Notes: generated by a model not told the origin, from the letters alone. Counted from the stretch's first letter, positions 6,493 through 14,778 are shown. The stretch is DNA of 17,586 nt from Bacillota bacterium (GCA_023621975.1 JAMOAC010000132.1:1-17586), one strand, 5' to 3'. Numbers and translations: made by a program.

Positions 6493-6610
6493 TTCAAGCT
6501 TTCTTATTTTTTAAAGCTCATTTTGATTTTCTCAAGCTTTATTTTAATTTTTCAAGCTTATTTTGATTTCCTTAAGCTTATTTCTAATTTTTTTAAATTT
6601 ATTTCTAATT
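6493..6610. repeat. 20-bp tandem repeat array, about six units
   Basis: Five units of exactly 20 bases run from 6511 to 6610, preceded by an 18-base variant (6493-6510). The consensus is TTCAAGCTTATTTTGATTTT. Most units hold AAGCT at the same position (6496, 6514, 6534, 6554 and 6574 for the first base); the last unit is AAATT there. Unit length near two helical turns puts the T-tracts in phase, which predicts curved DNA. Confidence 0.85.
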
Positions 6611-6627
6611 GTCTTCCGGATATTTTC

Positions 6628-6714
6628 CGATTTTGATATTGGTTTATTCCGATATGCATTTTTTATATTGACTTATTTTGATATGTCTTATTGATGCTGA
6701 TTCACTTTGATATG
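6628..6714. repeat. 29-bp tandem repeat array, three units
   Basis: Three units of 29 bases (6628-6656, 6657-6685, 6686-6714) each end in GATATG, spaced exactly 29 bases apart. Neighbouring units agree at about 20-22 of 29 positions. The array differs in sequence and period from the 20-bp array that ends 17 bases earlier. Confidence 0.65.
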
Positions 6715-6802
6715 CCTGTTTAACAATTCTTGAGATGTCTTACGGTTTTATTGCTTTCATTATCATTTTCATTTATTCGTTTGCCAATAATGCATGCACG
6801 AC

Positions 6803-6854
6803 AAAATAAAATTCCCATGTAAGGCATTGTCCAACAATGTCCTTACATGGGAAT
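6803..6854 (-). terminator. aroB terminator
   Basis: ATTCCCATGTAAGG (6811-6824) pairs perfectly with 6841-6854. The inner CATTG/CAATG (6825-6829 with 6835-6839) extends the stem past one bulged base to a 5-base loop. On the minus strand the hairpin is followed by TTTATTTTG. It lies 68 bases beyond the aroB stop codon and closes the ileS-aroB unit. Confidence 0.9.
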
Positions 6855-6921
6855 ACCAATGTACTGTAGCAAAATATTAGCATAAAATGCAAGCCGGGCA
6901 GTTAATTTAACAAGATGTATT

Positions 6922-8001
6922 TTACCTGATTATCTCTCCCAGCACATCCATTATTAAACCCTCATCATCTATAAAGCACTGTATCACTTCACCTATCCTT
7001 TTGGGCAGAACAAAAAGCAATTTTCCCTGGCGGACCTTTTTATCGTGAAACATCTGCTCGTATACTTCCCTTGCATCAAGGCCGCTTACTTTTACAGGCA
7101 GTCCGATCTTTCCAAGTGTCTCTTCAACTCTTTCGATCAGGCTATCGTCAACTAATCCAAGTTTTTTTGCAATCCTGAAGGCGCCTGCCATTCCCACGGA
7201 AACACACTCTCCATGAAGCAAACTGAAGTTTGATACGCTTTCTATTGCATGGCCAATAGTATGCCCGAAATTCAAAATCGACCTTAATCCGCTTTCCTTT
7301 TCGTCTTCTTCCACTATTTTACCTTTTATTGAACAGTTTGCTTTCACCATGTACTGAAGTACATCTTCTTCACGTTTCAAAATCCTGTTAACATTGTAGT
7401 CAACATATTCATAAAACTCGGCATCTGCAATTATGCCATGCTTCACAACTTCAGCCATGCCGGAACGTAGCTGCCTTTCAGGCAAAGATTTGAGAGTAGC
7501 GACATTGATATAAACAAGCCTTGGCTGGTAAAAAGCGCCCACCATGTTTTTGCTTCCGTCAAAGTCAATGCCTGTTTTTCCTCCTACACTGCTGTCTACC
7601 TGGGCAAGCAGTGTAGTTGGCAACTGTATAAAATTAATGCCTCTTAGAAAGGTTGCAGCCACAAATCCTGTAATGTCCCCCGTGACTCCTCCTCCGAGTG
7701 CCAAAAGCGAAGATTTCCGATCAAATTTGGACTTTATAAGAAATCTGTATATATCTTTTACGGTATCAAGGTTCTTGTGCTCTTCACCTGCTTCAATAAC
7801 AAATGAATAAGCATCATAACCTGCCTCTTTTAAGATATCCATGCAAGGCTGCAAGTAAATTTTTGCCACATTTGTATCCGTTATTACTGCAACCTTTCCC
7901 TCTGCTTTCAAAGCAGCCATGCATTTGCCTATACCAACGAAGTTATTTGTAACATAAATCGGATAACTTCGTTCCTTTAGATTTATGTTGAGTTTAATCA
8001 A
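6922..8001 (-). CDS. aroB: 3-dehydroquinate synthase
   Basis: This enzyme converts DAHP to 3-dehydroquinate, the second step of the shikimate pathway, using NAD and a divalent metal in the cytosol. The 359-residue length is typical. Visible motifs are GGGVTGD (103-109), VDSSVGGKTGID (135-146), EVVKHG (184-189) and NFGHTIGHAIE (244-254). Likely metal ligands are Glu184, His247 and His263. The start is TTG (7999-8001), preceded by GAGGTGG (8006-8012). That site lies directly behind the ileS stop codon, so aroB is probably translated by coupling from ileS mRNA. No other shikimate gene is nearby. Sharing the ileS T-box would place aroB under isoleucine-tRNA control. Confidence 0.97.
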   Translation of the reverse strand: MIKLNINLKERSYPIYVTNNFVGIGKCMAALKAEGKVAVITDTNVAKIYLQPCMDILKEAGYDAYSFVIEAGEEHKNLDTVKDIYRFLIKSKFDRKSSLLALGGGVTGDITGFVAATFLRGINFIQLPTTLLAQVDSSVGGKTGIDFDGSKNMVGAFYQPRLVYINVATLKSLPERQLRSGMAEVVKHGIIADAEFYEYVDYNVNRILKREEDVLQYMVKANCSIKGKIVEEDEKESGLRSILNFGHTIGHAIESVSNFSLLHGECVSVGMAGAFRIAKKLGLVDDSLIERVEETLGKIGLPVKVSGLDAREVYEQMFHDKKVRQGKLLFVLPKRIGEVIQCFIDDEGLIMDVLGEIIR

Positions 8002-8013
8002 ATGACCACCTCG

Positions 8014-11000
8014 TTAAACTTTTACCACGGTAAAGTTTGCCTTCTCTCCGTTTATATTCCAGTCTTTGCTGTAGCCTTCCACTTTACCTTCCTGTATAGT
8101 CGTGGCAAGAACTTCCTCAGCTATTACGCTGCTGTTCCTTTCCATGATTTCTCCAATGCGCTTGTTGTCACTATAATACAGCTTTATGCGGTCCTGTACT
8201 TCAAAACCGGCTTCCTTTCTCATGGTCTGCACTTTGCTTATTATCTCCCTTACAAATCCTTCTTCTATAAGTTCAGGTGTAAGGTTGGTATCAAGTACAA
8301 CAGTTATATCCTTTTCGGTTTCAGATACAAATCCTTCCTTCTGTTTTACTTCCACAAGCACATCGGATTCGCTTAACTCAACATCATTTCCGTCAACTTT
8401 TAATGTAATGGTCCTTCCTTCCCTAAATGCTTCCATGGCTTTTTTGCCATCAATCTCTTCAAGTGCCTTTGCTATTTGCGGAACCAGCTTGCCATAACGC
8501 GGGCCAAGAACACGCAGCTGGGGTTTGAACCTGTATTCCGTAAAGTTGTCTGCATCATCGGTAAAGATTACTTCTTTAATGTTAAGCTCATCTGCCACAA
8601 GTTCCTTAAACATTTCAGGCAGTTCAAAACCTGCTTTAACAAACATTTTGCCTATCGGCTGCCTGTTCTTTATATTTGCGGCATTTCTGCAGGCACGGCC
8701 CTGTACAACCAGCTTTAATACCAAGTCCATATTCTTTTCAAGTTCTTCATCAATATACCTTTCTTCGCATACAGGGAAATCGCACAAATGCACGCTCTCA
8801 GGCGCTGACTTGTCTATGGATTTAACCAGGTTCAGATAAATTTCTTCAGCCATGAAAGGTACAAAAGGAGCCGCAACTTTGACAAGGGTTGAAAGTACTG
8901 TATATAGTGTCATATATGCATTTATCTTATCCTGGGTCAATTCTTTTTCCCAGAACCTTTCCCTGCTCCTTCTGACATACCAGTTGCTCAGCTCATCAAC
9001 GAAATCCTGTATCATCCTTGCAGACTCTGTAATTCTGTAATTGTCAAGGTTGCGTTCCACGTCAGCAATGAGGGAATGCAATCTTGACAGTATCCACTTG
9101 TCCATGACCGACAGCTTATCGTATTCAAGAGTGTACTTTGTGGCATCAAAATTGTCTATGTTGGCATAAAGCACATAGAAAGCGTATGTGTTCCAGAGGG
9201 TACCCATAAACTTCCTCTGCACTTCACTGACCGCCTCTTCATAGAACCTGCTTGGCAGCCACGGAGCACTTGCCGTGTAGAAATGCCACCTTACTGCGTC
9301 TGCTCCTTGCTTGTCAAGAACGGTCCAGGGATCGACAACATTACCCTTATGCTTGCTCATCTTCTGCCCTTCTTTGTCCTGAACCAGGCCAAGAACTATA
9401 ACGTTTTTGTAAGGGGATTTATCAAATAATAGCGTGGAAATTGCCATAAGGGTATAGAACCATCCTCTTGTCTGGTCCAGTGCCTCGCTTATGAAATCGG
9501 CAGGGAAGTTTTCATTGAAAATTTCCTCGTTTTCAAAAGGATAATGCCATTGAGCAAAAGGCATGGAACCGGAATCAAACCAGCAGTCAATAACCTCGCT
9601 TACCCTCTTCATCCTGCCTGTTCCGCATTCAGGGCACTTAAGATATACATTGTCAATGTACGGCTTATGGAGCTCAATGTCGTCCGGCACGTTTTCTCCC
9701 ATTTCCTTTAATTCTGCAATACTGCCGACAACGTGCCTGTAGCCGCACTGGCATTCCCAGATTGGAAGAGGAGTACCCCAATATCTCTCACGGCTTAAGC
9801 CCCAGTCAACGACATTCTCAAGGAAATTACCGAATCTTCCGTTTTTAATGTTGTCCGGAAGCCAGTTTACCGTCTGGTTATTTGCCAAAAGCCTGTCCCT
9901 GACCGCAGTCATCTTTATAAACCACGTATCGCGCGCGTAATACAAAAGCGGTGTATCGCATCTCCAGCAGAAGGGATATGAGTGTTCATAATCAACGGTT
10001 TTGTACAGTAAATTCCTGCTGTCCAGATTCTTAATTATATCCGGATCCGCATCCTTAACAAATACGCCTTTCCATGGAGTTACCGCATCCACGAATTTGC
10101 CCTGTTCATTTACAAGCTGTACAAAAGGCAGGTCGTAGGCTCTGCCTACTTTAGCGTCATCCTCACCGAAAGCGGGTGCCGTGTGCACAATACCTGTACC
10201 GTCGGTAAGGGTTACAAAGCTGTCTGCGACTACATAATATGCTTTCTTGTCAGGCTTTACGAAATCGAACAGGGGTTCATATTCTATTCCCACCAGGTCC
10301 TTGCCTATCATTTTTTCCAGAATTTCATAAGGCTCTTCGATAACCGATTCTACAAGGGCCTCGGCCAAAATATATTCTTCATCCGAACACTTTATTCTGA
10401 CATAAGTCTCGTCAGGATTAACCGTCAGGGCAACATTTGAAGGAAGCGTCCACGGAGTGGTGGTCCATGCCATCAGATATGCCTGTTTTTCGCCTTTTAT
10501 GGCAAATTTGACATATATTGACGGTTCTTTGACATCCTTATACCCCTGTGCCACTTCATGGCTCGACAATGCCGTACCGCAGCGTGGACAATAAGGTACA
10601 ATCTTATGGCCTTTATAAAGCAGCCCCTTTTCCCATATCTTTTTCAGTGCCCACCATACTGATTCAATATAGCTGTTATGGTAAGTTACGTAAGGATTAT
10701 CCATGTCGGCCCAAAAACCTACACGGTCACTCATCTTTCTCCATTCTTTTTCATATTTCCACACACTCTGCTTACACTGTTGTATAAAGGGTTCGACGCC
10801 GTAATCCTCAATTTGCGACTTTCCATTGATGCCAAGCATTTTTTCAACTTCAAGCTCAACGGGAAGCCCGTGAGTATCCCATCCTGCTTTTCTCAGAACT
10901 TTATATCCCTTCATTGTCTTGTATCTTGGAATAATATCCTTTATAACCCTGGTCAGTATGTGCCCAATATGAGGCATTCCATTGGCTGTAGGAGGGCCGT

Positions 11001-11136
11001 CGTAAAATGTAAATACCGGGCCTCCTTCTCTATTGCTAATACTTTTCTTAAAAATATCATTTTCTTTCCAGAACTCCAGTACTTTCTTTTCTCTTTCCAC
11101 AAAATTCAAGTCGGTTGAAACCTTGTTGTATATCAT
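8014..11136 (-). CDS. ileS: Isoleucyl-tRNA synthetase, IleS2-like
   Basis: This enzyme charges tRNA-Ile with isoleucine and edits mischarged valine. The 1040-residue protein has the class I signatures: HIGH (56-59) in TANGMPHIGHIL and KMSKH (592-596) near the KMSKS position. The CP1 editing domain carries WTTTPWTLPSN (224-234). It also contains CPRC (183-186) and a metal-binding-like CQCGYRH...CPECG region (about 462-505). The eukaryote-like features (DGPPTANGMPHIGH, ALSSHEVAQGYK) and length place it with the type-2 IleRS group, which in known cases is less sensitive to mupirocin; that is inference here. GGGAGGT lies nine bases before the ATG at 11136. It follows an isoleucine T-box. Confidence 0.97.
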   Translation of the reverse strand: MIYNKVSTDLNFVEREKKVLEFWKENDIFKKSISNREGGPVFTFYDGPPTANGMPHIGHILTRVIKDIIPRYKTMKGYKVLRKAGWDTHGLPVELEVEKMLGINGKSQIEDYGVEPFIQQCKQSVWKYEKEWRKMSDRVGFWADMDNPYVTYHNSYIESVWWALKKIWEKGLLYKGHKIVPYCPRCGTALSSHEVAQGYKDVKEPSIYVKFAIKGEKQAYLMAWTTTPWTLPSNVALTVNPDETYVRIKCSDEEYILAEALVESVIEEPYEILEKMIGKDLVGIEYEPLFDFVKPDKKAYYVVADSFVTLTDGTGIVHTAPAFGEDDAKVGRAYDLPFVQLVNEQGKFVDAVTPWKGVFVKDADPDIIKNLDSRNLLYKTVDYEHSYPFCWRCDTPLLYYARDTWFIKMTAVRDRLLANNQTVNWLPDNIKNGRFGNFLENVVDWGLSRERYWGTPLPIWECQCGYRHVVGSIAELKEMGENVPDDIELHKPYIDNVYLKCPECGTGRMKRVSEVIDCWFDSGSMPFAQWHYPFENEEIFNENFPADFISEALDQTRGWFYTLMAISTLLFDKSPYKNVIVLGLVQDKEGQKMSKHKGNVVDPWTVLDKQGADAVRWHFYTASAPWLPSRFYEEAVSEVQRKFMGTLWNTYAFYVLYANIDNFDATKYTLEYDKLSVMDKWILSRLHSLIADVERNLDNYRITESARMIQDFVDELSNWYVRRSRERFWEKELTQDKINAYMTLYTVLSTLVKVAAPFVPFMAEEIYLNLVKSIDKSAPESVHLCDFPVCEERYIDEELEKNMDLVLKLVVQGRACRNAANIKNRQPIGKMFVKAGFELPEMFKELVADELNIKEVIFTDDADNFTEYRFKPQLRVLGPRYGKLVPQIAKALEEIDGKKAMEAFREGRTITLKVDGNDVELSESDVLVEVKQKEGFVSETEKDITVVLDTNLTPELIEEGFVREIISKVQTMRKEAGFEVQDRIKLYYSDNKRIGEIMERNSSVIAEEVLATTIQEGKVEGYSKDWNINGEKANFTVVKV

Positions 11137-11187
11137 CCAGTCTTACCTCCCAATCTATTCAAATATTATCCTGCAGACCCATATATT

Positions 11188-11478
11188 AAAAAACCCTCTC
11201 AATCCGAAAAAGGGACGAGAGGGTATTGCTCACGCGGTACCACCCAAGTTTATTATTTTTATATTTGCAAAAATATAAAAATAATCACTCATCTGGAAGT
11301 AACGGTCTCCGCCGGCATCCCTTACTCAAACAAACAAATGCTTTTCAGGTAGCAACTCGTGGATGATTTTCATGAGCTAACCTTACAGGTATCACACCAA
11401 CCACCTGCTCTCTTTGAAGGTATTACTCACTACTCGTTCCAGTCATCGTTTTTAGCAATATTGTGTTGTTCAGTTATG
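11188..11478 (-). ncRNA. T-box leader (isoleucine) controlling ileS-aroB
   Basis: The T-box sequence GGGTGGTACCGCG is present on the minus strand (11233-11245). The terminator follows: ACCCTCTC pairs with GAGAGGGT (11217-11224 with 11193-11200), then six T (11188-11193). A stem-I distal motif GGTTGGTGTGATACC lies around 11386-11400. The specifier is most likely ATC (11365-11367), an isoleucine codon, within GAAAATCATCC; a second ATC directly follows. A perfect 15-bp A/T stem (11252-11266 with 11271-11285) fits stem III. Uncharged tRNA-Ile should bind and favour antitermination. Confidence 0.95.
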
Positions 11479-11484
11479 AATTAT

Positions 11485-11512
11485 AATATAATATCAATCA
11501 ACGGAATGTCAA
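11485..11512 (-). promoter_or_regulatory. Promoter of the ileS T-box unit, overlapping the divIVA stop
   Basis: On the minus strand, TTGACA (11507-11512) is followed after 16 bases by TATATT (11485-11490). A TATAAT at 11480-11485 is a better hexamer but lies 21 bases away. The -35 box contains the divIVA stop codon TGA (11509-11511), so the two transcription units abut without a gap. Confidence 0.7.
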
Positions 11513-11961
11513 GTATCTTCCGATATCTGCTTCAACATCTCAAGCTGTGACATAAGAAGCGTTTCAGTTTTTGTTTTAAAAATATAAAGCTTCTTCTTCA
11601 ATTCCTCATATTCATATCTTATTTTTGCAACTTCCTGATTTGCTTCGTTTATTATTTTCTGAGCTTTTATTTCTGCTTCCTTAATAATGTTTTCGGCTTT
11701 TTCATAGGCATTCTTTTTTATGTCCTCACTGGTTTGCTGTGCTGCCATCAGTGTATTCTGGAGCGATTCTTCTATAGTTTTATAATGCTGCAAACCTTCA
11801 TTAAGCACAGCAATTTTATCTTTTAATTCAATATTTTCATGTATGTACGCAGTATAATCTTCTATTATCTTGTCAAGTACTTCATTGACCATGTCTTCGC
11901 TATAGCCCATAAAAGACTTCTTAAAAGTAAGATTTTGTAAATCATTTGGCGTATAATTCAT
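11509..11961 (-). CDS. divIVA: DivIVA-domain cell division/polar protein
   Basis: This 150-residue coiled-coil protein recognises negatively curved membrane at division sites and poles. The N-terminal membrane-binding domain reads TPNDLQNLTFKKSFMGYSEDMVNEVLDKI and is followed by long coiled-coil segments through about residue 140 (KKNAYEKAENIIKEAEIKAQKIINEA). I chose the ATG at 11961 (starting MNYTPND), which is preceded by AGAGGTG. A longer frame would add 20 residues with no relation to the family. It follows yggT after 98 bases and precedes the ileS unit, as in many Firmicutes, but without ylmH. No terminator separates it from the T-box promoter region. Confidence 0.93.
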   Translation of the reverse strand: MNYTPNDLQNLTFKKSFMGYSEDMVNEVLDKIIEDYTAYIHENIELKDKIAVLNEGLQHYKTIEESLQNTLMAAQQTSEDIKKNAYEKAENIIKEAEIKAQKIINEANQEVAKIRYEYEELKKKLYIFKTKTETLLMSQLEMLKQISEDT

Positions 11962-12025
11962 ATTATTACACCTCTCCGAAAATGCACTATGAAAAATCCA
12001 AACAAAAACCCAATACCACACCTAT

Positions 12026-12053
12026 ACCATACTTAAATCAACAACGGAATCAA
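12026..12053 (-). promoter_or_regulatory. Weak candidate promoter of divIVA
   Basis: On the minus strand, TTGATT (12048-12053) is followed after 16 bases by TATGGT (12026-12031) in the 98-base yggT-divIVA gap. Another TATAGG begins just downstream. The match is weak and the gene may simply be read from upstream. Confidence 0.3.
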
Positions 12054-12059
12054 ACGGTA

Positions 12060-12320
12060 TCAAAAAAGAATACTGCGTATCAACCCTATAATCAAAAACA
12101 CAATAATCCCGGAAAAATCTATCATCATATATCTTCCGTACATAAACCTCGCCAGCAATTCCCTCACAGGTGCCAGCAGCGGCTCTGTTATCTGGTACAA
12201 AAGCCTTACTAGAGGGTTGTCCCTTGAAACAGGAAACCATGAAATAATTGCGCGAATAAAAATGGCATACTGCATAAAGCCAAGTAAAAAATTTATGGCT
12301 CCGAATATTGCTCTGGTCAT
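12060..12320 (-). CDS. yggT: YggT family membrane protein (YlmG)
   Basis: This 86-residue protein has two membrane segments, about residues 4-28 and 64-85. The conserved YggT motif WFPVSRDNPLVRLLYQITEPLLAPVR lies between them. The family is linked to division or membrane organisation in Gram-positive bacteria and plastids, but its exact role is unclear. The ATG at 12320 is preceded by GGGAGG. It lies 13 bases behind sepF, and the two are presumably co-transcribed. Confidence 0.94.
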   Translation of the reverse strand: MTRAIFGAINFLLGFMQYAIFIRAIISWFPVSRDNPLVRLLYQITEPLLAPVRELLARFMYGRYMMIDFSGIIVFLIIGLIRSILF

Positions 12321-12333
12321 TAAAACCTCCCGA

Positions 12334-12792
12334 TTATTTTACCCAGGGAAATACAGCTTTGTTCCTCAACTCGTCCTTGAAGTCGCTCATTATATCTACG
12401 TTGTTCGGCGCTATGACAAATATTCCGCTGGATACCTTTTGGATATTACCGTCCAGTGCGTATACAGCTCCGCTGAGGAAATCAATTATTCTCTGCGCCA
12501 GTTCCTTGTCCAATTCTTCAAGATTGACGATTACAGGCTTTTTGTTCTTCAGATGGTCGCATACATCCTGTGCATCATCAAATGTCTCAGGCTGAGTAAC
12601 AACTACCTTGAATTGAGAAGCTGAGTGGATATTAACCACCTTGTTTTGGTGCCTTCTGCCCGAATGCTGCAGAAACTGTGGTTGGGACGGTTCTTCCTTT
12701 TCGTTTTCCATTTCTTCCTCCAGCAAATCTTCTTCATCGTCTTCCGCTTCCCAACCTACAAAATTCAACACCTTGTTAAACAGATTTGCCAT
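12334..12792 (-). CDS. sepF: Cell division protein SepF
   Basis: SepF binds FtsZ and the membrane at the division ring. The 152-residue product has an N-terminal amphipathic membrane-binding helix (MANLFNKVLNFVGW), a strongly acidic linker, and the conserved C-terminal domain. The latter starts near VVNIHSASQFKVVV and contains DDAQDVCDHLKNKKPVIVNL and RIIDFLSGAVYALDG. I chose ATG 12792, preceded by GAGGAGGAAGG, since a longer frame from 12891 would overlap yggS and lack a family match. It lies 22 bases behind yggS. Confidence 0.95.
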   Translation of the reverse strand: MANLFNKVLNFVGWEAEDDEEDLLEEEMENEKEEPSQPQFLQHSGRRHQNKVVNIHSASQFKVVVTQPETFDDAQDVCDHLKNKKPVIVNLEELDKELAQRIIDFLSGAVYALDGNIQKVSSGIFVIAPNNVDIMSDFKDELRNKAVFPWVK

Positions 12793-12814
12793 TGTGCCTT
12801 CCTCCTCTTCATCA

Positions 12815-13519
12815 TTAGTATCTTTTTCCAAAAATTGCAGTTCCGATTCTGACCATATTTGAGCCTTCCTCGATTGCAACCTCAAAATCATTGCTCATAC
12901 CCATGGAAAGGTAATCCATATTTATATTATCGGTATTTTCCTTACTTATGTCAATATATAATTTATGCAGCTCCCTGAAAACAAACCTCACTTCTTCAGG
13001 GTTTTCAGCAAACGGTGCAATGGTCATTAAACCTCTTATCCTAATATTACCGTATTTTGCCACCTCTTTCACAAAGTCGTACGCCTGTTCCACGTATATG
13101 CCTGATTTTGTTTCCTCCTTTGCCACATTCACCTGTACAAGCACATCGACAACCCGCTTTATCCGTTCGGCCCTTTTTTGAATCTCCTCTGCCAGCTCAA
13201 TCCTGTCCAGGGAATGTATCAAGGTAACCTTATCAATTACATGTCTTACTTTATTTGTCTGAAGCGTACCTATCAAATGCCAGTTACACCTTTCACCAAT
13301 TATATCGTACTTTTTGCACAATTCCTGAACCCTGTTTTCACCGATGTCTGTAACGCCAGCATCTATCGCTTCCATTATTCTTGCAACGTCAACTGTCTTT
13401 GTTACGGCTACAATCTTTATGTCTTTCAGGTCTCTCCCGCTCTTTCGGGCAGCACGTTCCACCCTTAATTTAATTTTTTCTATATTTTCCTTTATTATTC
13501 CTGCATTTTCAGTGTTCAT
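12815..13519 (-). CDS. yggS: YggS family pyridoxal phosphate homeostasis protein (YlmE)
   Basis: This 234-residue PLP-binding protein of the alanine-racemase N-terminal fold keeps free PLP in balance. Lys41 in VAVTKTV is the expected Schiff-base lysine. Other motifs are GENRVQELCKKY, NWHLIGTLQTNK, GLMTIAP and SMGMSNDFEVAIEEGSNMVRIG. The start overlaps the stop of the preceding HlyD-like gene (ATGA, 13516-13519). The nearest GGAGGG lies 15 bases upstream, so translation probably depends on coupling. Its place before sepF matches the ylm cluster of other Firmicutes. Confidence 0.96.
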   Translation of the reverse strand: MNTENAGIIKENIEKIKLRVERAARKSGRDLKDIKIVAVTKTVDVARIMEAIDAGVTDIGENRVQELCKKYDIIGERCNWHLIGTLQTNKVRHVIDKVTLIHSLDRIELAEEIQKRAERIKRVVDVLVQVNVAKEETKSGIYVEQAYDFVKEVAKYGNIRIRGLMTIAPFAENPEEVRFVFRELHKLYIDISKENTDNINMDYLSMGMSNDFEVAIEEGSNMVRIGTAIFGKRY

Positions 13520-14778
13520 TTATTTATTATCTGACCCTCCTCTATATTTTGCGGATTAATTATATATGTATCATAAAGGCTTATACCACGCCCTCCACTG
13601 TCGTCAGCGCTTTTTATAATTGCATATTCGCCGCTTGCAGCAACTATTTCCACATCTCTTATGGTTGCATAGTTTGCTTTGACCAGTATTATTTTTGCCC
13701 TTTTATTATCCAGGTCAACATCCAGCAGGCTTCTTAAGGGCACTTTCAGGCCTTCATACGAATTCCTTATCAGGTCAATGTTAACCTTCCTCATACCCGC
13801 TGTCTCATCAATACACCTGTCAATTCCTATTACAATAACAACCTTTCCGTTTTCTTCTTCGGACATATGTTCTATAGTTCCCCTTATTTCCTTGTCAATA
13901 TCGTATATCCTTACTCTTGGCTTCATTCCTACCTCGAAATTTTTTGCTTTGTCAGCTTTAACGGTAATGGCTATATAACATTTCATATTGTCTATAACCT
14001 TTACATAAGGCTTGCCTGTATAGACATCGCGCATATTGACATCAGCGTCAGGTATGGATATTTTCAAATTTTCCAGGTATTCAACGGTAAGTTTGTCAAT
14101 GGCAGATGGATTTAGTTCATCTTCCAATCCGTCTATTACGTACGAAACTATCCCTGAAGACTCTGAAATCTCTCCTTTTGTATTGTTTTTTATTTTGTTC
14201 TGAAGTGTGTCCCTCTCATTTTTCAATTGATTAATATATGCGTCCGCAGTGGATCGGCTCCCGTAAATCTCAGCTTTTTTTTGAATCAGATTGTCTATTT
14301 CCGACTTTAACTGTTCAGTTTTAACAAGGCTGTTGTTGTTAGCTTCGTCCACTATAACCCTTATTTTTTTGCCAATCTCACTGTCTAGCCTTTCTATGTC
14401 TTCAGAAAAGAAATCCCTGTTTTTATTTTTTTCTATCTGGGCTTTTATTATCTTATGATTGTAGTCTTCGAGTTCGTCAAGCAATTCCAGCGATGAATTT
14501 GTCATCAGTGTGGCAATCCTGCCACCTGCAGCAACCTTCTCTCCCTCTTCCACTTCGGGAATATATTTTCCGTCAAAGGAAGATTTATATACTTTTTCAC
14601 TTCTTATTATAATACCATCCGCATTTATTGAATCTTCCAGTATTCCGTTTCTCAAGTAATCGGTAGTAATGTCTTTTTCAATTATCCAGTGGAGTACGGA
14701 GGGTATGTAAAGCAATAAAAACATCAGCAAGACAAAACTGCCTATTTTAAACTTTTTTCCTTTGTTCTCCATGTCCAT
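13516..14778 (-). CDS. HlyD-like membrane-anchored protein
   Basis: This 420-residue protein has one N-terminal membrane segment (about 12-32). A short lipoyl-like/barrel-sandwich half (KSSFDGKYIPEVEEGEKVAAGGRIATL, about 64-91) follows, then a coiled-coil region of about 95-200. The C-terminal half is beta-rich and recalls membrane fusion proteins (EVGMKPRVRIYD, VPLRSLL). The layout fits HlyD-type adaptors or related cell-envelope proteins of Gram-positive bacteria. No ABC transporter or outer partner is adjacent, so export is not implied. It lies in the division cluster between a PLP enzyme and yggS; a link to division is inferred only from position. ATG 14778 follows GAGAGG by six bases. 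Confidence 0.75.
   Translation of the reverse strand: MDMENKGKKFKIGSFVLLMFLLLYIPSVLHWIIEKDITTDYLRNGILEDSINADGIIIRSEKVYKSSFDGKYIPEVEEGEKVAAGGRIATLMTNSSLELLDELEDYNHKIIKAQIEKNKNRDFFSEDIERLDSEIGKKIRVIVDEANNNSLVKTEQLKSEIDNLIQKKAEIYGSRSTADAYINQLKNERDTLQNKIKNNTKGEISESSGIVSYVIDGLEDELNPSAIDKLTVEYLENLKISIPDADVNMRDVYTGKPYVKVIDNMKCYIAITVKADKAKNFEVGMKPRVRIYDIDKEIRGTIEHMSEEENGKVVIVIGIDRCIDETAGMRKVNIDLIRNSYEGLKVPLRSLLDVDLDNKRAKIILVKANYATIRDVEIVAASGEYAIIKSADDSGGRGISLYDTYIINPQNIEEGQIINK

Larger units (their letters stand above)
6308..6921. other. 614-base gene-free region with two tandem arrays
   Basis: No convincing gene is seen on either strand. The stretch contains the leader of the DUF5665-like gene (6308-6400), a 20-bp tandem array (6493-6610), a 29-bp tandem array (6628-6714) and the aroB terminator (6803-6854). 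An open frame crossing the arrays on the plus strand is low-complexity Phe/Leu/Ile sequence without a ribosome binding site. A repeat period of 20 does not preserve a reading frame. Confidence 0.8.

Noticed and set aside
6448..6636. Plus-strand open frame over the tandem array
   Set aside because: Its composition simply reflects AT-rich 20-bp repeats; the period shifts frame at each unit and there is no ribosome binding site.
6493..6714. CRISPR array
   Set aside because: Repeats are directly contiguous with no unique spacers, degenerate, and no cas gene is present.
10678..11118. Plus-strand open frame of 146 codons
   Set aside because: It is antisense to the conserved N-terminal part of ileS and has no ribosome binding site or family resemblance.
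12022..12240. Minus-strand 72-codon frame
   Set aside because: It overlaps yggT in another frame; yggT has the clear family match and ribosome binding site.
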